From Chelydra serpentina (Eukaryota; Chordata; Testudines; Chelydridae), in contig JBAIAC010000054.1 in NCBI GenBank assembly GCA_037349315.1, positions 4,216,001 through 4,280,000 of the forward strand: a DNA stretch of 64,000 nt. The letters run 5' to 3'. The stretch's first letter is position 1; each line of letters starts with the position of its first letter. The translations under genes were made by a program, and so were the position numbers. Under the pieces are notes generated by a model. That model worked only from the letters and a program-made list of their open reading frames with translations, did not search any database and had not been told where the DNA came from. Positions 33,846 to 45,100 of this stretch are shown here, piece after piece.

Positions 33846-33849
33846 AAGG
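33841..33849 (+). promoter_or_regulatory. Candidate 5' splice site, CAG|GTAAGG
   Basis: 'cccaggtaaggg' matches the U1 consensus at the end of the CpG island. It would end an untranslated first exon at 33843. RNF208 in mammals has an upstream untranslated exon, which makes this plausible. Not proven without transcripts. Confidence 0.5.
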
Positions 33850-33897
33850 GTCGTTACTGTGTGTCTGTGGTGGGCATCAGCCTGCAGGAGTGTGTGT

Positions 33898-36800
33898 GAT
33901 GTGTCAGTGTGAGTGCTGTGTAAGTGTGTGCATGGATGTGTGTGTCAGTGTGAGTGCTGTGTAACTGTGTGCATGGATGTGTGTGTCAGTGTGAGTGCTG
34001 TGTAACTGTGCATGGATGTGTGCATGCTGTGTGTCAGTGTGAGGGCTGTGTAGGTGTGTGCATGGATGTGTGTGTCAGTGTGAGTGCTGTGTAAGTGTGT
34101 GCATGGATGTGTGTGTCAGTGTGAGTGCTGTGTAACTGTGCATGGATGTGTGCATGCTGTGTGTCAGTGTGAGTGCTGTGTAAGTGTGTGCATGGATGTG
34201 TGTGTCAGTGTGAGTGCTGTGTAAGTGTGTGCATGGATGTGAGTCAATGTGAGTGCTGTGTAACTGTGTGCATGGATGTGTGTGTCAGTGTGAGTGCTGT
34301 GTAAGTGTGTGCATGGATGTGTGTCAGTGTGAGTGCTGTGTAAGTGTGTGCATGGATGTGTGTGTCAGTGTGAGTGCTGTGTCAGTGTGTGCATGGATGT
34401 GTGTGTCAGTGTGAGTGCTGTGTAAGTATGTGCATGGATGTGTGTGTCAGTGTGAGTGCTGTGTAAGTGTGTGCATGGATGTGTGTGTCAGTGTGAGTGC
34501 TGTGTAACTGTGTGCATGGATGTGTGTGTCAGTGTGAGTGCTGTGTAAGTGTGTGCATGGATGTGTGTGTCAGTGTGAGTGCTGTGTAACTGTGTGCATG
34601 GATGTGTGTGTCAGTGTGAGTGCTGTGTAAGTGTGTGCATGGATGTGTGTGTCAGTGTGAGTGCTGTGTAAGTGTGTGCATGGATGTGTGTGTCAGTGTG
34701 AGTGCTGTGTAAGTGTGTGCATGGATGTGTGTGTCAGTGTGAGTGCTGTGTAACTGTGTGCATGGATGTGTGTGTCAGTGTGAGGGCTGTGTAAGTGTGT
34801 GCATGGATGTGTGTGTCAGTGTGAGTGCTGTGTAAGTGTATGCATGGATGTGTGTCAGTGTGAGGGCTGTGTAAGTGTGTGCATGGATGTGTGTGTCAGT
34901 GTGAGTGCTGTGTAACTGTGTGCATGGATGTGTGTGTCAGTGTGAGTGCTGTGTAACTGTGCATGGATGTGTGCATGCTGTGTGTCAGTGTGAGGGCTGT
35001 GTAGGTGTGTGCATGGATGTGTGTGTCAGTGTGAGTGCTGTGTAAGTGTGTGCATGGATGTGTGTGTCAGTGTGAGTGCTGTGTAACTGTGCATGGATGT
35101 GTGCATGCTGTGTGTCAGTGTGAGTGCTGTGTAAGTGTGTGCATGGATGTGTGTGTCAGTGTGAGTGCTGTGTAAGTGTGTGCATGGATGTGAGTCAGTG
35201 TGAGTGCTGTGTAACTGTGTGCATGGATGTGTGTGTCAGTGTGAGTGCTGTGTAAGTGTGTGCATGGATGTGTGTCAGTGTGAGTGCTGTGTAAGTGTGT
35301 GCATGGATGTGTGTGTCAGTGTGAGTGCTGTGTCAGTGTGTGCATGGATGTGTGTGTCAGTGTGAGTGCTGTGTAAGTATGTGCATGGATGTGTGTGTCA
35401 GTGTGAGTGCTGTGTAACTGTGTGCATGGATGTGTGTGTCAGTGTGAGTGCTGTGTAACTGCATGGATGTGTGCATGCTGTGTGTCAGTGTGAGTGCTGT
35501 GTAAGTGTGTGCATGGAGGTGTGTGTCAGTGTGAGTGCTGTGTAAGTGTGTGCATGGATGTGTGAGTGCTGTGTAACTGTGTGCATGGATGTGTGTGTCA
35601 GTGTGAGTCCTGTGTAAGTGTGTGCATGGATGTGTGTGTCAGTGTGAGTGCTGTGTAACTGTGTGCATGGATGTGTGTGTCAGTGTGAGTGCTGTGTAAG
35701 TGTGTGCATGGATGTGTGTGTCAGTGTGAGTGCTGTGTAAGTGTGTGCATGGATGTGTGTCAGTGTGAGTGCTGTGTAACTGTGTGCATGGATGTGTATG
35801 TCAGTGTGAGTGCTGTGTAAGTGTGTGCATGGATGTGTGTCAGTGTGAGTGCTGTGTAACTGTGCATGGATGTGTGTGTCAGTGTGAGTGCTGTGTAAGT
35901 TTGTGCATGGATGTGTGTCAGTGTGAGTGCTGTGTAAGTGTGTGCATGGATGTGTGTGTCAGTGTGAGTGCTGTGTCAGTGTGTGCATGGATGTGTGTGT
36001 CAGTGTGAGTCCTGTGTAAGTGTGTGCATGGATGTGTGTGTCAGTGTGAGTGCTGTGTAAGTGTGTGCATGGATGTGTGTGTCAGTGTGAGTGCTGTGTA
36101 AGTGTGTGCATGGATGTGTGTGTCAGTGTGAGTGCTGTGTAACTGTGTGCATGGATGTGTGTGTCAGTGTGAGTGCTGTGTAAGTGTGTGCATGGATGTG
36201 TGTGTCAGTGTGAGTGCTGTGTAAGTGTATGCATGGATGTGTGTCAGTGTGAGTGCTGTGTAACTGTGTGCATGGATGTGTGTGTCAGTGTGAGTGCTGT
36301 GTAACTGTGCATGGATGTGTGCATGCTGTGTGTCAGTGTGAGGGCTGTGTAAGTGTGTGCATGGATGTGTGTGTCAGTGTGAGTGCTGTGTAACTGTGTG
36401 CATGGATGTGTGTGTCAGTGTGAGTACTGTGTAACTGTGCATGGATGTGTGCATGCTGTGTGTCAGTGTGAGGGCTGTGTAAGTGTGTGCATGGATGTGT
36501 GTGTCAGTGTGAGGGCTGTGTAAGTGTGTGCATGGATGTGTGTGTCAGTGTGAGTTCTGTGTAACTGTGCGTGGATGTGTGCATGCTGTGTGTCAGTGTG
36601 AGTGCTGTGTAAGTGTGTGCATGGATGTGTGTGTCAGTGTGAGTGCTGTGTAAGTGTGTGCATGGATGTGAGTCAGTGTGAGTGCTGTGTAACTGTGTGC
36701 ATGGATGTGTGTGTCAGTGTGAGTGCTGTGTAAGTGTGTGCATGGATGTGTGTGTCAGTGTGAGTGCTGTGTAACTGTGCATGGATGTGTGCATGCTGTG

Positions 36801-39800
36801 TGTCAGTGTGAGTGCTGTGTCAGTGTGTGCATGGATGTGTGTGTCAGTGTGAGTGCTGTGTAAGTGTGTGCATGGATGTGTGAGTCAGTGTGAGTGCTGT
36901 GTCAGTGTGTGCATGGATGTGTGTGTCAGTGTGAGTGCTGTGTCAGTGTGTGCATGGATGTGTGTCAGTGTGAGTGCTGTGTAACTGTGTGCATGGATGT
37001 GTGAGTCAGTGTGAGTGCTGTGTCAGTGTGTGCATGGATGTGTGTCAGTGTGAGTGCTGTGTAAGTGTGTGCATGGATGTGTGTGTCAGTGTGAGTGCTG
37101 TGTAACTGTGTGCATGGATGTGTGTGTCAGTGTGAGTGCTGTGTAACTGTGCATGGATGTGTGCATGCTGTGTGTCAGTGTGAGGGCTGTGTAAGTGTGT
37201 GCATGGATGTGTGTGTCAGTGTGAGTGCTGTGTAACTGTGCATGGATGTGTGCATGCTGTGTGTCAGTGTGAGTGCTGTGTAAGTGTGTGCATGGATGTG
37301 TGTGTCAGTGTGAGTGCTGTGTAAGTGTGTGCATGGATGTGAGTCAGTGTGAGTGCTGTGTAACTGTGTGCATGGATGTGTGTGTCAGTGTGAGTGCTGT
37401 GTAAGTGTGTGCATGGATGTGTGTGTCAGTGTGAGTGCTGTGTAACTGTGTGCATGGATGTGTGTGTCAGTGTGAGTGCTGTGTAACTGTGCATGGATGT
37501 GTGCATGCTGTGTGTCAGTGTGAGTGCTGTGTAAGTGTGTGCATGGATGTGTGTGTCAGTGTGAGTGCTGTGTAACTGTGTGCATGGATGTGTGTGTCAG
37601 TGTGAGTGCTGTGTAAGTGTGTGCATGGATGTGTGTGTCAGTGTGAGTGCTGTGTAACTGTGTGCATGGATGTGTGTGTCAGTGTGAGTGCTGTGTAACT
37701 GTGCATGGATGTGTGCATGCTGTGTGTCAGTGTGAGTGCTGTGTAAGTGTGTGCATGGATGTGTGTGTCAGTGCGAGTGCTGTGTAACTGTGCATGGATG
37801 TGTGCATGCTGTGTGTCAGTGTGAGTGCTGTGTCAGTGTGTGCATGGATGTGTGTGTCAGTGTGAGTGCTGTGTAAGTGTGTGCATGGATGTGTGAGTCA
37901 GTGTGAGTGCTGTGTCAGTGTGTGCATGGATGTGTGTGTCAGTGTGAGTGCTGTGTCAGTGTGTGCATGGATGTGTGTGTCAGTGTGAGGGCTGTGTAAG
38001 TGTGTGCATGGATGTGTGTGTCAGTGTGAGGGCTGTGTCAGTGTGTGCATGGATGTGTGTGTCAGTGTGAGTGCTGTGTAAGTGTGTGCATGGATGTGTG
38101 AGTCAGTGTGAGTGCTGTGTCAGTGTGTGCATGGATGTGTGTGTCAGTGTGAGTGCTGTGTAACTGTGCATGGATGTGTGCATGCTGTGTGTCAGTGTGA
38201 GTGCTGTGTAAGTGTGTGCATGGATGTGTGTGTCAGTGTGAGTGCTGTGTAAGTGTGTGCATGGATGTGAGTCAGTGTGAGTGCTGTGTAAGTGTGTGCA
38301 TGGATGTGTGTGTCAGTGTGAGTGCTGTGTAACTGTGTGCATGGATGTGTGTGTCAGTGTGAGTGCTGTGTAACTGTGCATGGATGTGTGCATGCTGTGT
38401 GTCAGTGTGAGTGCTGTGTAAGTGTGTGCATGGATGTGTGTGTCAGTGTGAGTGCTGTGTAACTGTGTGCATGGATGTGTGTGTCAGTGTGAGTGCTGTG
38501 TAAATGTGTGCATGGATGTGTGTGTCAGTGTGAGTGCTGTGTAACTGTGCATGGATGTGTGCATGCTGTGTGTCAGTGTGAGTGCTGTGTAAGTGTGTGC
38601 ATGGATGTGTGTGTCAGTGTGAGTGCTGTGTAAGTGTGTGCATGGATGTGAGTCAGTGTGAGTGCTGTGTAACTGTGTGCATGGATGTGTGTGTCAGTGT
38701 GAGTGCTGTGTAAGTGTGTGCATGGATGTGTGTGTCAGTGTGAGTGCTGTGTAACTGTGTGCATGGATGTGTGTGTCAGTGTGAGTGCTGTGTAACTGTG
38801 CATGGATGTGTGCATGCTGTGTGTCAGTGTGAGTGCTGTGTAAGTGTGTGCATGGATGTGTGTGTCAGTGTGAGTGCTGTGTAACTGTGTGCATGGATGT
38901 GTGTGTCAGTGTGAGTGCTGTGTAAGTGTGTGCATGGATGTGTGTGTCAGTGTGAGTGCTGTGTAACTGTGTGCATGGATGTGTGTGTCAGTGTGAGTGC
39001 TGTGTAACTGTGCATGGATGTGTGCATGCTGTGTGTCAGTGTGAGTGCTGTGTAAGTGTGTGCATGGATGTGTGTGTCAGTGTGAGTGCTGTGTAACTGT
39101 GTGCATGGATGTGTGTGTCAGTGTGAGTGCTGTGTAAGTGTGTGCATGGATGTGTGTGTCAGTGTGAGTGCTGTGTAACTGTGTGCATGGATGTGTGTGT
39201 CAGTGTGAGTGCTGTGTAACTGTGCATGGATGTGTGCATGCTGTGTGTCAGTGTGAGTGCTGTGTAAGTGTGTGCATGGATGTGTGTGTCAGTGTGAGTG
39301 CTGTGTAACTGTGCATGGATGTGTGCATGCTGTGTGTCAGTGTGAGTGCTGTGTCAGTGTGTGCATGGATGTGTGTGTCAGTGTGAGTGCTGTGTAAGTG
39401 TGTGCATGGATGTGTGAGTCAGTGTGAGTGCTGTGTCAGTGTGTGCATGGATGTGTGTGTCAGTGTGAGTGCTGTGTCAGTGTGTGCATGGATGTGTGTG
39501 TCAGTGTGAGGGCTGTGTAAGTGTGTGCATGGATGTGTGAGTCAGTGTGAGTGCTGTGTCAGTGTGTGCATGGATGTGTGTGTCAGTGTGAGTGCTGTGT
39601 AAGTGTGTGCATGGATGTGTGAGTCAGTGTGAGTGCTGTGTCAGTGTGTGCATGGATGTGTGTGTCAGTGTGAGTGCTGTGTAACTGTGCATGGATGTGT
39701 GCATGCTGTGTGTCAGTGTGAGTGCTGTGTAAGTGTGTGCATGGATGTGTGTGTCAGTGTGAGTGCTGTGTAAGTGTGTGCATGGATGTGTGAGTCAGTG

Positions 39801-40945
39801 TGAGTGCTGTGTCAGTGTGTGCATGGATGTGTGTGTCAGTGTGAGTGCTGTGTAAGTGTGTGCATGGATGTGTGTGTCAGTGTGAGTGCTGTGTAAGTGT
39901 GTGCATGGATGTGTGTGTCAGTGTGAGTGCTGTGTAACTGTGCATGGATGTGTGTCAGTGTGAGTGCTGTGTAACTGTGTGCATGGATGTGTGTGTCAGT
40001 GTGAGTGCTGTGTAACTGTGCATGGATGTGTGTGTCAGTGTGAGTGCTGTGTAAGTGTGTGCATGGATGTGTGTGTCAGTGTGAGTGCTGTGTAAGTGTG
40101 TGCATGGATGTGTGTGTCAGTGTGAGTGCTGTGTAACTGTGCATGGATGTGTGTCAGTGTGAGTGCTGTGTAACTGTGTGCATGGATGTGTGTGTCAGTG
40201 TGAGTGCTGTGTAACTGTGCATGGATGTGTGTGTCAGTGTGAGTGCTGTGTAAGTGTGTGCATGGATATGTGTGTCAGTCTGAGTGCTGTGTAACTGTGC
40301 ATGGATGTGTGTGTCAGTGTGAGTGCTGTGTAAGTGTGTGCATGGATGTGTGTGTCAGTGTGAGTGCTGTGTAACTGTGTGCATGGTGTGTGTCAGTGTG
40401 AGTGCTGTGTAAGTGTGTGCATGGATGTGTGTGTCAGTGTGAGTGCTGTGTAACTGTGTGCATGGTGTGTGTCAGTGTGAGTGCTGTGTAAGTGTGTGCA
40501 TGGATGTGTGTCAGTGTGAGTGCTGTGTGCATGGTGTATGTCAGTGTGAGTGCTGTGTAAGTGTGTGCATGGATGTGTGTGTCAGTGTGAGTGCTGTGTA
40601 ACTGTGTGCATGGTGTGTGTCAGTGTGAGTGCTGTGTAAGTGTGTGCATGGATGTGTGTCAGTGTGAGTGCTGTGTGCATGGTGTATGTCAGTGTGAGTG
40701 CTGTGTAAGTGTGTGCATGGATGTGTGTGTCAGTGTGAGTGCTGTGTAAGTGTGTGCACGGATGTGTGTGTCAGTGTGAGTGCTGTGTAAGTGTGTGCAT
40801 GGTGTGTGTCAGTGTGAGTGCTGTGTAAGTGTGTGCATGGATGTGTGTCAGTGTGAGTGCTGTGTAAGTGTGTGCATGGATGTGTGTCAGTGTGAGTGCT
40901 GTGTAAGTGTGTGCATGGATGTGTGTCAGTGTGAGCGCGCTGTGT
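33898..40945 (+). repeat. 7-kb GT-rich minisatellite, 41-bp unit
   Basis: The basic unit is 41 bp and contains 'gtgtgtcagtgtgagtgctg', then 'tgtaagtgtgtgcatggat'. Positions of 'catggat' at 34474 and 34515 show the period. Shorter variants lose 2 bp or more, and another variant adds 'gtgcatgctgtgtgtcag'. From its length I estimate about 175 units. At one site units carry GTAAGT, GTAACT or GTCAGT. Longer periods exist: 951 bp (34051 versus 35002) and 212 bp (38811, 39023, 39235). It is non-coding. Confidence 0.97.
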
Positions 40946-41079
40946 GTGCTGCATGTCATTGCATACCATGTGTGCGATGGATCACTGGGAACACCGTGTG
41001 CCTGTGTGAGCTGCTCCCGGCCTGTCAGCATGGAGTGTGCCGGGAGTGTGATTGCTGGGTTAGCTTGTGATGTGTGTGA

Positions 41080-41515
41080 ATGAGCGTTATATGTCACTGT
41101 GTGTGTGGTGTGTGCCTCTTGAGCACAACCTGTCAGTGTGTGTGCCGGGCGTGTCACTCTTGTGTAGCAATGTGTGTGTGGGGGTGTCACATATGTGTTG
41201 AGTGTGTGTGTGCTGTGTGTCAGTGTGTGCTGAGTGTGTCACTCTTGTGTTGCGTAGCAGTGGGAGTGCTGTGTGTTCCGGGTGTGTCAGTCCTGTGTTG
41301 TGTAGCGGGGTGTGTGCTGTGTACCGGGTATGTCACTCCTGTGTTGAATAGCAGGGTGTGTGCTGGGTGTGTCACTGCTGTGTTGTGTAGCAGTGGGAGT
41401 GCTGTGTGTTGGTGTGTGTTCCGGGTGTGTCACTGCTGTGTTGTGTAGCAGGGTGTGTGCTGTGTGCCGGGTGTGTCACTGCTGTGTTGTGTAGCAGGGT
41501 GTGTGTTGTGTTGTC
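41080..41515 (+). repeat. Degenerate GT-rich repeat, second type
   Basis: Loose units of 'gtgtgtcactgctgtgttg' plus 'tgtagcagggtgtgtgctg' recur with a period of about 46-60 bp. They follow the main array after a short transition and look like a related but separate expansion. Confidence 0.75.
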
Positions 41516-42600
41516 CCTGTGGTTGGGTAGGTGGAATGCAGCACACTGCAGCCAGGCCCAGCGGACAGCCTAGTGATGAGGATTTGCTGCCTCCCAAGGC
41601 CGGGTGGCTGTGATGGAGGTGTAGGGCAGGCCCAGCTACCTCACCAGCTCTTCCACCCGCTGCCTGCTGAGCCCCACTGCATTAGAGCAAGACATTTGGG
41701 GTGAATGAGAGATCTGGATGGGGTAAAATCCCTTGACCATTTCCCTCAGCTGGCCCCCTAGGGCAGCCCCTTGGCCAGATGGTCCCCTCTGGGCTGCCTC
41801 ATAGCTAGACAGCCCTGTGGAACGGTCCTGTGGCCAAGCAGCCCCCTTTAGGTGGTCCCGTGGGTGCATGGCCTCATGATCAGTTCTTGCAGAGCTTGGC
41901 TGGAGCATGCTGAGGGCAGCTCCCTGCTAACACAGGGTAGGAATTTGCCAGGCCTGCAGTGAAGCAGCCTCCATCGTCCTCTCCGGAGGGGCAGGGCTGT
42001 CTCCTTGCCACTAGGAAGGCAATACCTACAGTGAAACCCCTGAAACACTGGTGCCTTCTCAGCCCCCATCCCAAGAGGACTGGGGTGACGGACACAAAAG
42101 AGAGAGAGAAGCCAGGGCGGCGCAAATGTGTGTGTGGGGAGATAATTTGGGGAGAGTGACCCAGTAGATGGGGGGTGAGATGGGGTCAAATGCTCAAATC
42201 CAGAGCAGGGTGGGGAGCCCTGAACACCTGAGAAAGGGCCCCTGAGACCTGGGGGTGGGAGCGGGAGTAATAGGCTACTTATGCACCTGGGATTTCTAGG
42301 GGAGACATCAGAATCTGTCCTGGGCTTTGGTCAGGGAGGCTGAGCCCCTCCCCCAGAATCCCCTCTCCCCAAGCCCAGCCCCGGGAAACTGACAGGTACT
42401 GGAGAGCAGAGGCCTGTGGGGAATGCCTGGCGACTCCCATGTGCTGGGCGGCCAGCCAGGGCTCTGGGGTGCGCTCCTTGGGTCTGCCCAAGGAGCAGAG
42501 AGCGAGGCGCTGGCTCCAGCCACCCAGTGATCCCCATTGAACGCTTGCAGATTTCAAACCTCCCTCGAGCCGAGGCTCCAACTTCCTGTTGCTTTGTGTT
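41516..42600. other. Putative intronic sequence, no feature recognised
   Basis: I see no coding sequence or recognised repeat. If the CpG island is exon 1 of RNF208, this is the downstream part of its intron. Confidence 0.4.
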
Positions 42601-42605
42601 TCCAG

Positions 42606-42693
42606 CCTTTTCCTGCGAGTGGCTGCAGGGAACGCGGGCTGATCGGTGGCTACACTCCCTGCACCCCGACCAACGGAGCATGCCACTGCAAAG
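42606..42693 (+). other. Candidate untranslated exon upstream of RNF208
   Basis: A pyrimidine-rich tract ending 'gtgtttccag' (42605) and a donor 'aaggtgagcc' (42691-42700) bracket 88 nt. Both match splice consensus on the gene's strand. It might be an optional 5' UTR exon. Consensus alone is weak evidence. Confidence 0.3.
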
Positions 42694-43324
42694 GTGAGCC
42701 CAGTCCACTCCCCAGCCCAGCAGGACGCTTCCTGGCTCTGGTGCCCAGCTGCTACCCCGGGGGCTCCGCGAACCTCAGTGACTGCGAGTGGGAGAGACAA
42801 AGTCAGAGCAAAGGAATTCACACACACATTCTTCAGCCCTGCCAGGATCTTACCCAGAAAGAGGCATACAGGCTGGGTGGGGGCAGGGCACCTGTGGGAA
42901 GGTGCAGGGAGCCCTCCTCACAGGCTGCACTGAGCTGTCCTGGGATGAACTGTAGCCCTGACTCATCTGCTCCAGGGCCAGGAGAAAGCTTGGCTGTCCC
43001 TAAGCCTCTTGCCTGAGTTTGCTATTCCCAGCTGAGGATGCCCTGCCTTGGAAAGCGACACCGCACAGAGAGGGGAGATCTCTCAGCGACAAGGCTGCCA
43101 CGGGATTAAGCATCTGAGAAAGGCACTGCGGGGAGGGAGAGCTTTGATCATCAGATTGGAACCTAGGAGCAGAAAGGCCCCGCTCAGCAGGATGCTGCTG
43201 TGACTCCAGTCACTTCCTGTGCACGCCTCCATCTGCGGAAGCAGCACCTCTAGGAATGCGGGGGAAGCGAGGGTGACTGGAATCCAGAGGGAACTTGGTT
43301 GCCTAGAGCTGCACCTTTCTCCCA

Positions 43325-43356
43325 GGATGTGCCCCTGCTCCAGCGGCTTTCTCCAG
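43325..43356 (+). promoter_or_regulatory. Candidate 3' splice sites before the RNF208 coding exon
   Basis: Two pyrimidine-preceded AGs, 'cacctttctcccag' (ending 43325) and 'ggctttctccag' (ending 43356), lie 41-72 bp before the first in-frame ATG. Either could open the coding exon. Confidence 0.35.
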
Positions 43357-43396
43357 CCCTATCGCTTCACTGCCCGAACGCGATTGAAAGCGCCGC

Positions 43397-44218
43397 ATGC
43401 TGCCAGCGAGTTGTAGCCTGATGCAGGCACCCCTTGCAGAACCCAGAGCAGCGGACGGCAATGTGAAAACAATCCTCATGTCGTGTCTCAAAGGGCAACA
43501 GGTCATCATCAAAATGGAGGCGATGAAGATCATCCACCCAGAGAAGTTCTCGGAGCTACAGGCCTCCCAGCCGCGCTACACCTCAGCGCCCCGCCGGGAG
43601 CCCCCCCTCGTGGCCAAGCGCGCCTGGCCATCAGAGTCCGAGATCATTGTCAATCAGGCGTGCGGGGACATCCCTGCCCTGGACAGTAACCCGGGCTCTC
43701 TGGGGCTGCCCCGGACTCCGCCCCTGCCGCGGCGAGAGCGAATATACCAAGCGCAGCGCAAGGGCAGCTCGGAGGTCTGTTACCACCGCCAGCCGCCCTC
43801 CGACGAGGTGATTGTTAACCAGTACGTACTGCACCCCTCCACGCCGTGCGAGCCCCTCGAGTGCCCCACCTGCGGCCACATGTACAACTTCACCAACAAG
43901 CGGCCCCGCATCCTCTCCTGCCTGCACTCGGTGTGCGAGGAGTGCCTGCAGATCCTCTATGAGTCCTGCCCCAAGTACAAGTTCATCTCCTGCCCCACCT
44001 GCAAGCGGGAAACCGTGCTCTTCACTGACTACGGGCTGGCCGCGCTGGCGGTGAACACCAGTATCCTGAACAGACTGCCCGCTGAGGCCCTGGCCGCCAA
44101 CCCTGTGCAGTGGAGCAGCGACGCCGACCGCAGCTGCTACCAGACCTTCCGCCAGTACTGCGGCGCAGCCTGCACCTGCCACATCCGAAATCCACTGTCT
44201 TCCTGCACCATCATGTAA
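43397..44218 (+). CDS. RNF208: RING finger protein 208 (E3 ubiquitin ligase), single coding exon
   Basis: This 273-residue protein is recognised as RNF208. It has a C3HC4 RING at residues 156-202: C156, C159, C175, H177, C180, C183, C199, C202. A strongly conserved block follows (TVLFTDYGLAALAVNTSIL). RING domains recruit ubiquitin-loaded E2 enzymes, and mammalian RNF208 is reported to ubiquitinate vimentin. The N-terminal half is proline- and basic-rich and carries a repeated ExIVNQ motif (82-87 and 137-142). The C-terminus is Cys-rich and ends C-T-I-M (270-273), a CaaX-type motif. The start chosen is the first ATG after an in-frame TGA at 43385. Met9 and Met28 are alternatives, and none has a strong Kozak context. 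All eight zinc ligands are present and there is no frame break, so it looks functional. Confidence 0.95.
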   Translation: MLPASCSLMQAPLAEPRAADGNVKTILMSCLKGQQVIIKMEAMKIIHPEKFSELQASQPRYTSAPRREPPLVAKRAWPSESEIIVNQACGDIPALDSNPGSLGLPRTPPLPRRERIYQAQRKGSSEVCYHRQPPSDEVIVNQYVLHPSTPCEPLECPTCGHMYNFTNKRPRILSCLHSVCEECLQILYESCPKYKFISCPTCKRETVLFTDYGLAALAVNTSILNRLPAEALAANPVQWSSDADRSCYQTFRQYCGAACTCHIRNPLSSCTIM

Positions 44219-45100
44219 CCTGTGCACCCCGCCCTGCCTAGCCCCGGACCGCCTCCCTGCCCCCGGGGGGCGGACAGTGTGAGAGAAGACCACGGACCAG
44301 TCCCAGGGGACGACAGGACCAAGTGAGGGTGGCAGGCCTGACTAGCTCCCCTGGCGCTGCAGGTGCTAGACACATCATCCCCCTGGCCCAGCTCCCCGCG
44401 CCAGCACAGAGCACCCCCACCTGCTCAGCGCTCAAGTTCAGGTGGGGGCTGCTGGGAACGCAGCCCCCTTGGTAATCCGAAGCCACTGGCTGAGCAGAGC
44501 CGCTCCCCTTGGGCCTGGCAGTGCTCCAGAGCGAGGGACATTCCTATCCTGCGGCTCTCGCTCCCCCTGTGCATCTGGACAGGTGCCTCTCAGCCCCCTG
44601 TGCTCCCTCCCTGGGCAGCTTGCTTCCCGTCGCCTTCCCCTGGCTCTGCGGCCTGGTCAGGGTGGAGCAGCTCCGCCCAGGCGCGGACCCACCCCTGGCC
44701 TGGCTGACCCGTGGCGCTGGCGCCCCCATGCTACACAGCACACTCCACCTACAGAGGGGACGCGGGTGGGGGAGCTTCCCAGGGCTGCACGTGAGACCTG
44801 AACCTGCCTCCCACAGGATGGGATGGGGAGGTTGCCCCACACGTCAGCCAGATCCTCTCTGCATTATTTGCCAAAGCTTTCATCTCAGTGGCCAAGCTGA
44901 CATGCGTCAAAGTAACTGCAGCCAATTAAACCCGTTGCCATTGGCCTCCCATTATTAGCGGACGTAGCCCGTTTCCTCCACAGGCTCTCCAGGAAAGCTC
45001 CCATTTGTCCTCGTTTTGGAGGATCTTTGTTTGCCCATCCCTGCCTGGGGACGCCCCGTCCTGTGGGTGGTTCGTGTTAATAAAGGCATTGAGTTGTGAT
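44219..45100 (+). other. RNF208: Probable RNF208 3' UTR
   Basis: GC-rich non-coding sequence runs from the stop codon to the first canonical AATAAA. I see no repeats inside it. Open frames here are short and lack similarity. Confidence 0.6.
45079..45084 (+). terminator. Poly(A) signal AATAAA, proximal
   Basis: 'gtgttaataaaggcatt' is followed within 40 bp by a GT-rich stretch ('gggttctgtgtgcctctgg'), as expected downstream of a cleavage site. It lies about 860 bp after the RNF208 stop and is the likely main 3' end. Confidence 0.65.

Noticed and set aside
33898..40945. CRISPR-like array
   Set aside because: There are no unique spacers between repeats, units are directly contiguous with point variants, and the context is vertebrate. 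It is a minisatellite.
35769..41190. Cys-rich and His/Thr-rich frames in the GT array
   Set aside because: They are artefacts of GTGTGT and ACACAC codons in a 41-bp minisatellite, and occur only where a variant removes the TAA of GTGTAAGTG.
43631..44293. 220-aa minus-strand frame opposite RNF208
   Set aside because: It is a shadow of the GC-rich RNF208 coding exon and contains no recognisable domain.
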